DNA from: JAJVID01 sp050247435 | Lineage (GTDB): Bacteria; Acidobacteriota; Blastocatellia; RBC074 | Length of the DNA stretch: 64,000 nt | Assembly (NCBI GenBank): GCA_050247435.1 | Contig: JBFWUF010000025.1 | Coordinates: forward strand, 1 to 64,000 | Direction: 5' to 3' | In this document: positions 62,927-64,000 of the stretch, in pieces | How the letters are laid out: each line of letters starts with the position of its first letter | How positions within the stretch are numbered: the first letter of the stretch is position 1 | Translations under genes and position numbers: made by a program | The notes under the pieces: model-generated | Seen by the model: only the letters and a program-made list of their open reading frames with translations | The model's database searches: none | Told to the model about the DNA's origin: nothing

Positions 62927-64000
62927 CTACTTTCCAATCATCTTCTTCACCCGCGCCACCATATTCGCCGCCGTAAATCCAAGCTTCTCCATCACCACCT
63001 GAACCGGCGCGGAAGCGCCGTAACGGTCAAGCCCGATCACGTCGCCTTTCTCGCCGACATATTTCGCCCAGCCCAAAGTCACGCCCGCTTCAATCGCTAT
63101 CCGGGCATGGATGTTCGGCGGCAACACTTCGTCGCGGTAATCGGAGGATTGTTTTTCAAACAGCTCCCAACTGGGCATGCTCACGACTCGCGCGCCGACG
63201 CCTTCAGCCGCGAGTTTGTCCTGGGCTTCAACCGCGACAGAGACTTCCGATCCGGTGGCGATCAGGATCACGTCAATCTTGCCGGCCGGCGACTCGCTCA
63301 TCACGTAAGCCCCGCGCGTCAAACCTTCAGCCGACGCGTATTTGGTTCGGTCGAAGACTGGCAGCTTTTGCCGAGTCAACGCCAGCGCCGTCGGGCCGTG
63401 GTTGTTCTCCAACGCCACGCGCCAGGCGACCGCGGTTTCGTTGGCGTCGGCGGGGCGAATCATCGTCAGGTTGGGAACCAGGCGCAATCCCATCACTTGT
63501 TCGATGGGTTGATGCGTCGGGCCGTCTTCGCCGAGTCCGATGCTGTCGTGCGTGTAAACATAGATCGTCTGCAAGCCCATCATTGCGGCCAGGCGCACCG
63601 GCGGGCGCATGTAATCGTAAAAGACCATGAACGTGCCGCCGAAGGGAATCAGCGGGCGCGTCAACGCGATGCCGTTCATCACCGATCCCATCGCGTGTTC
63701 GCGCACGCCGAAATGAAAATTGCGTCCGGCGTAATTGCCCGGCTGGAATTCGCCCATGCCTTCCAGAAATGTGTTGTTTGACGGGCGCAGGTCGGCTGAG
63801 CCTCCGAGCAGCATCGGCAAGACTTTGGCGAATGCGTTTAGAGCCTTGCCTGAAGCTTCGCGCGTCGCCATCGGTTTGTCCGTCGGAAATGTTGGCATCG
63901 CCGATTGCCAGCCTTCGGGCAATTTGCCGCTGGCCCACTGGCACCATTCCGCGGCCTGTTCTGGGTATGCTTTCGCGTAGGCTTCAAACTTCGCGTTCCA
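62927..64000 (-). CDS. tkt: Transketolase, C-terminal part (5' end outside window)
   Basis: The frame is open to the right edge, so about half of the usual 660-residue enzyme is present. It transfers a two-carbon unit between sugar phosphates (EC 2.2.1.1) using thiamine diphosphate. GSADLRPSN, FGVREHAMGSVMNGIA with the catalytic Glu, and YTHDSIGLGEDGPTHQPIEQV are diagnostic. C-terminal domain intact. Confidence 0.94.
   Translation of the reverse strand, partial: WNAKFEAYAKAYPEQAAEWCQWASGKLPEGWQSAMPTFPTDKPMATREASGKALNAFAKVLPMLLGGSADLRPSNNTFLEGMGEFQPGNYAGRNFHFGVREHAMGSVMNGIALTRPLIPFGGTFMVFYDYMRPPVRLAAMMGLQTIYVYTHDSIGLGEDGPTHQPIEQVMGLRLVPNLTMIRPADANETAVAWRVALENNHGPTALALTRQKLPVFDRTKYASAEGLTRGAYVMSESPAGKIDVILIATGSEVSVAVEAQDKLAAEGVGARVVSMPSWELFEKQSSDYRDEVLPPNIHARIAIEAGVTLGWAKYVGEKGDVIGLDRYGASAPVQVVMEKLGFTAANMVARVKKMIGK

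Overview
The window looks like a chromosomal segment of a soil or sediment member of the Acidobacteriota, probably class Blastocatellia. This placement is an inference. It rests on a large Oar-like TonB-dependent receptor with an N-terminal carboxypeptidase-regulatory domain, a Ser/Thr kinase with a PD40 propeller next to a TIGR02999-type ECF sigma factor, a one-piece periplasmic propeller histidine kinase, PQQ and copper/cytochrome enzymes, fairly high G+C, and many intergenic palindromic repeats. No rRNA, tRNA, CRISPR array or phage genes were seen.

Layout. 1-6973: a candidate conflict/signalling cluster, made of the 3' end of a TPR protein with nearly identical 120-bp repeats, a 4-bp-overlapping asparaginase, a TIR/NDT-like + TPR-sensor + SLOG-like protein, and a TPR-sensor + patatin phospholipase with C-terminal membrane segments. 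7100-20105: SDR, PQQ dehydrogenase, kinase/ECF sigma pair, several secreted proteins, and a cytochrome/copper-monooxygenase-like protein with an outer-membrane barrel. 20255-26365: a secreted caspase-like/PEGA/TPR protein, a HEAT-like protein and an M15 peptidase. 26788-30684: MFS transporter, CoA-transferase, Tat metallophosphoesterase. 30840-36698 (minus strand): propeller histidine kinase, NarL-type regulator, then a lone receiver, a MerR-like HTH, a cupin and an ester cyclase, with an iteron-like array in the middle. 36717-39994: permease, DLH-NTF2 fusion, GNAT. 40048-43765: PIN protein and a broken VapC/antitoxin module flanked by duplicated acyltransferase 3' ends. 43883-47230: TonB receptor. 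47562-53598: serine biosynthesis cluster (DUF1015, DUF3291, serA, lipoprotein, membrane glycosyltransferase-like, serC). 53600-55791: a restriction-modification pair fitted between serC and miaA. 55774-64000: miaA with a coupled micro-ORF, FHA protein, UPF0182 protein, P450, a DUF6968-like protein and the C-terminal part of transketolase.

The strongest observations are the TPR-sensor/TIR/SLOG/patatin pair; a 227-bp TA-flanked MITE-like element that splits vapC and whose removal exactly restores a 133-residue reading frame; two clusters of hairpins whose stems differ but whose TTCA/TGAA loops mostly stay constant; and a gene 3'-end duplication around the vapC-antitoxin module. Domain names are from motif recognition by eye; no database or structure search was run.
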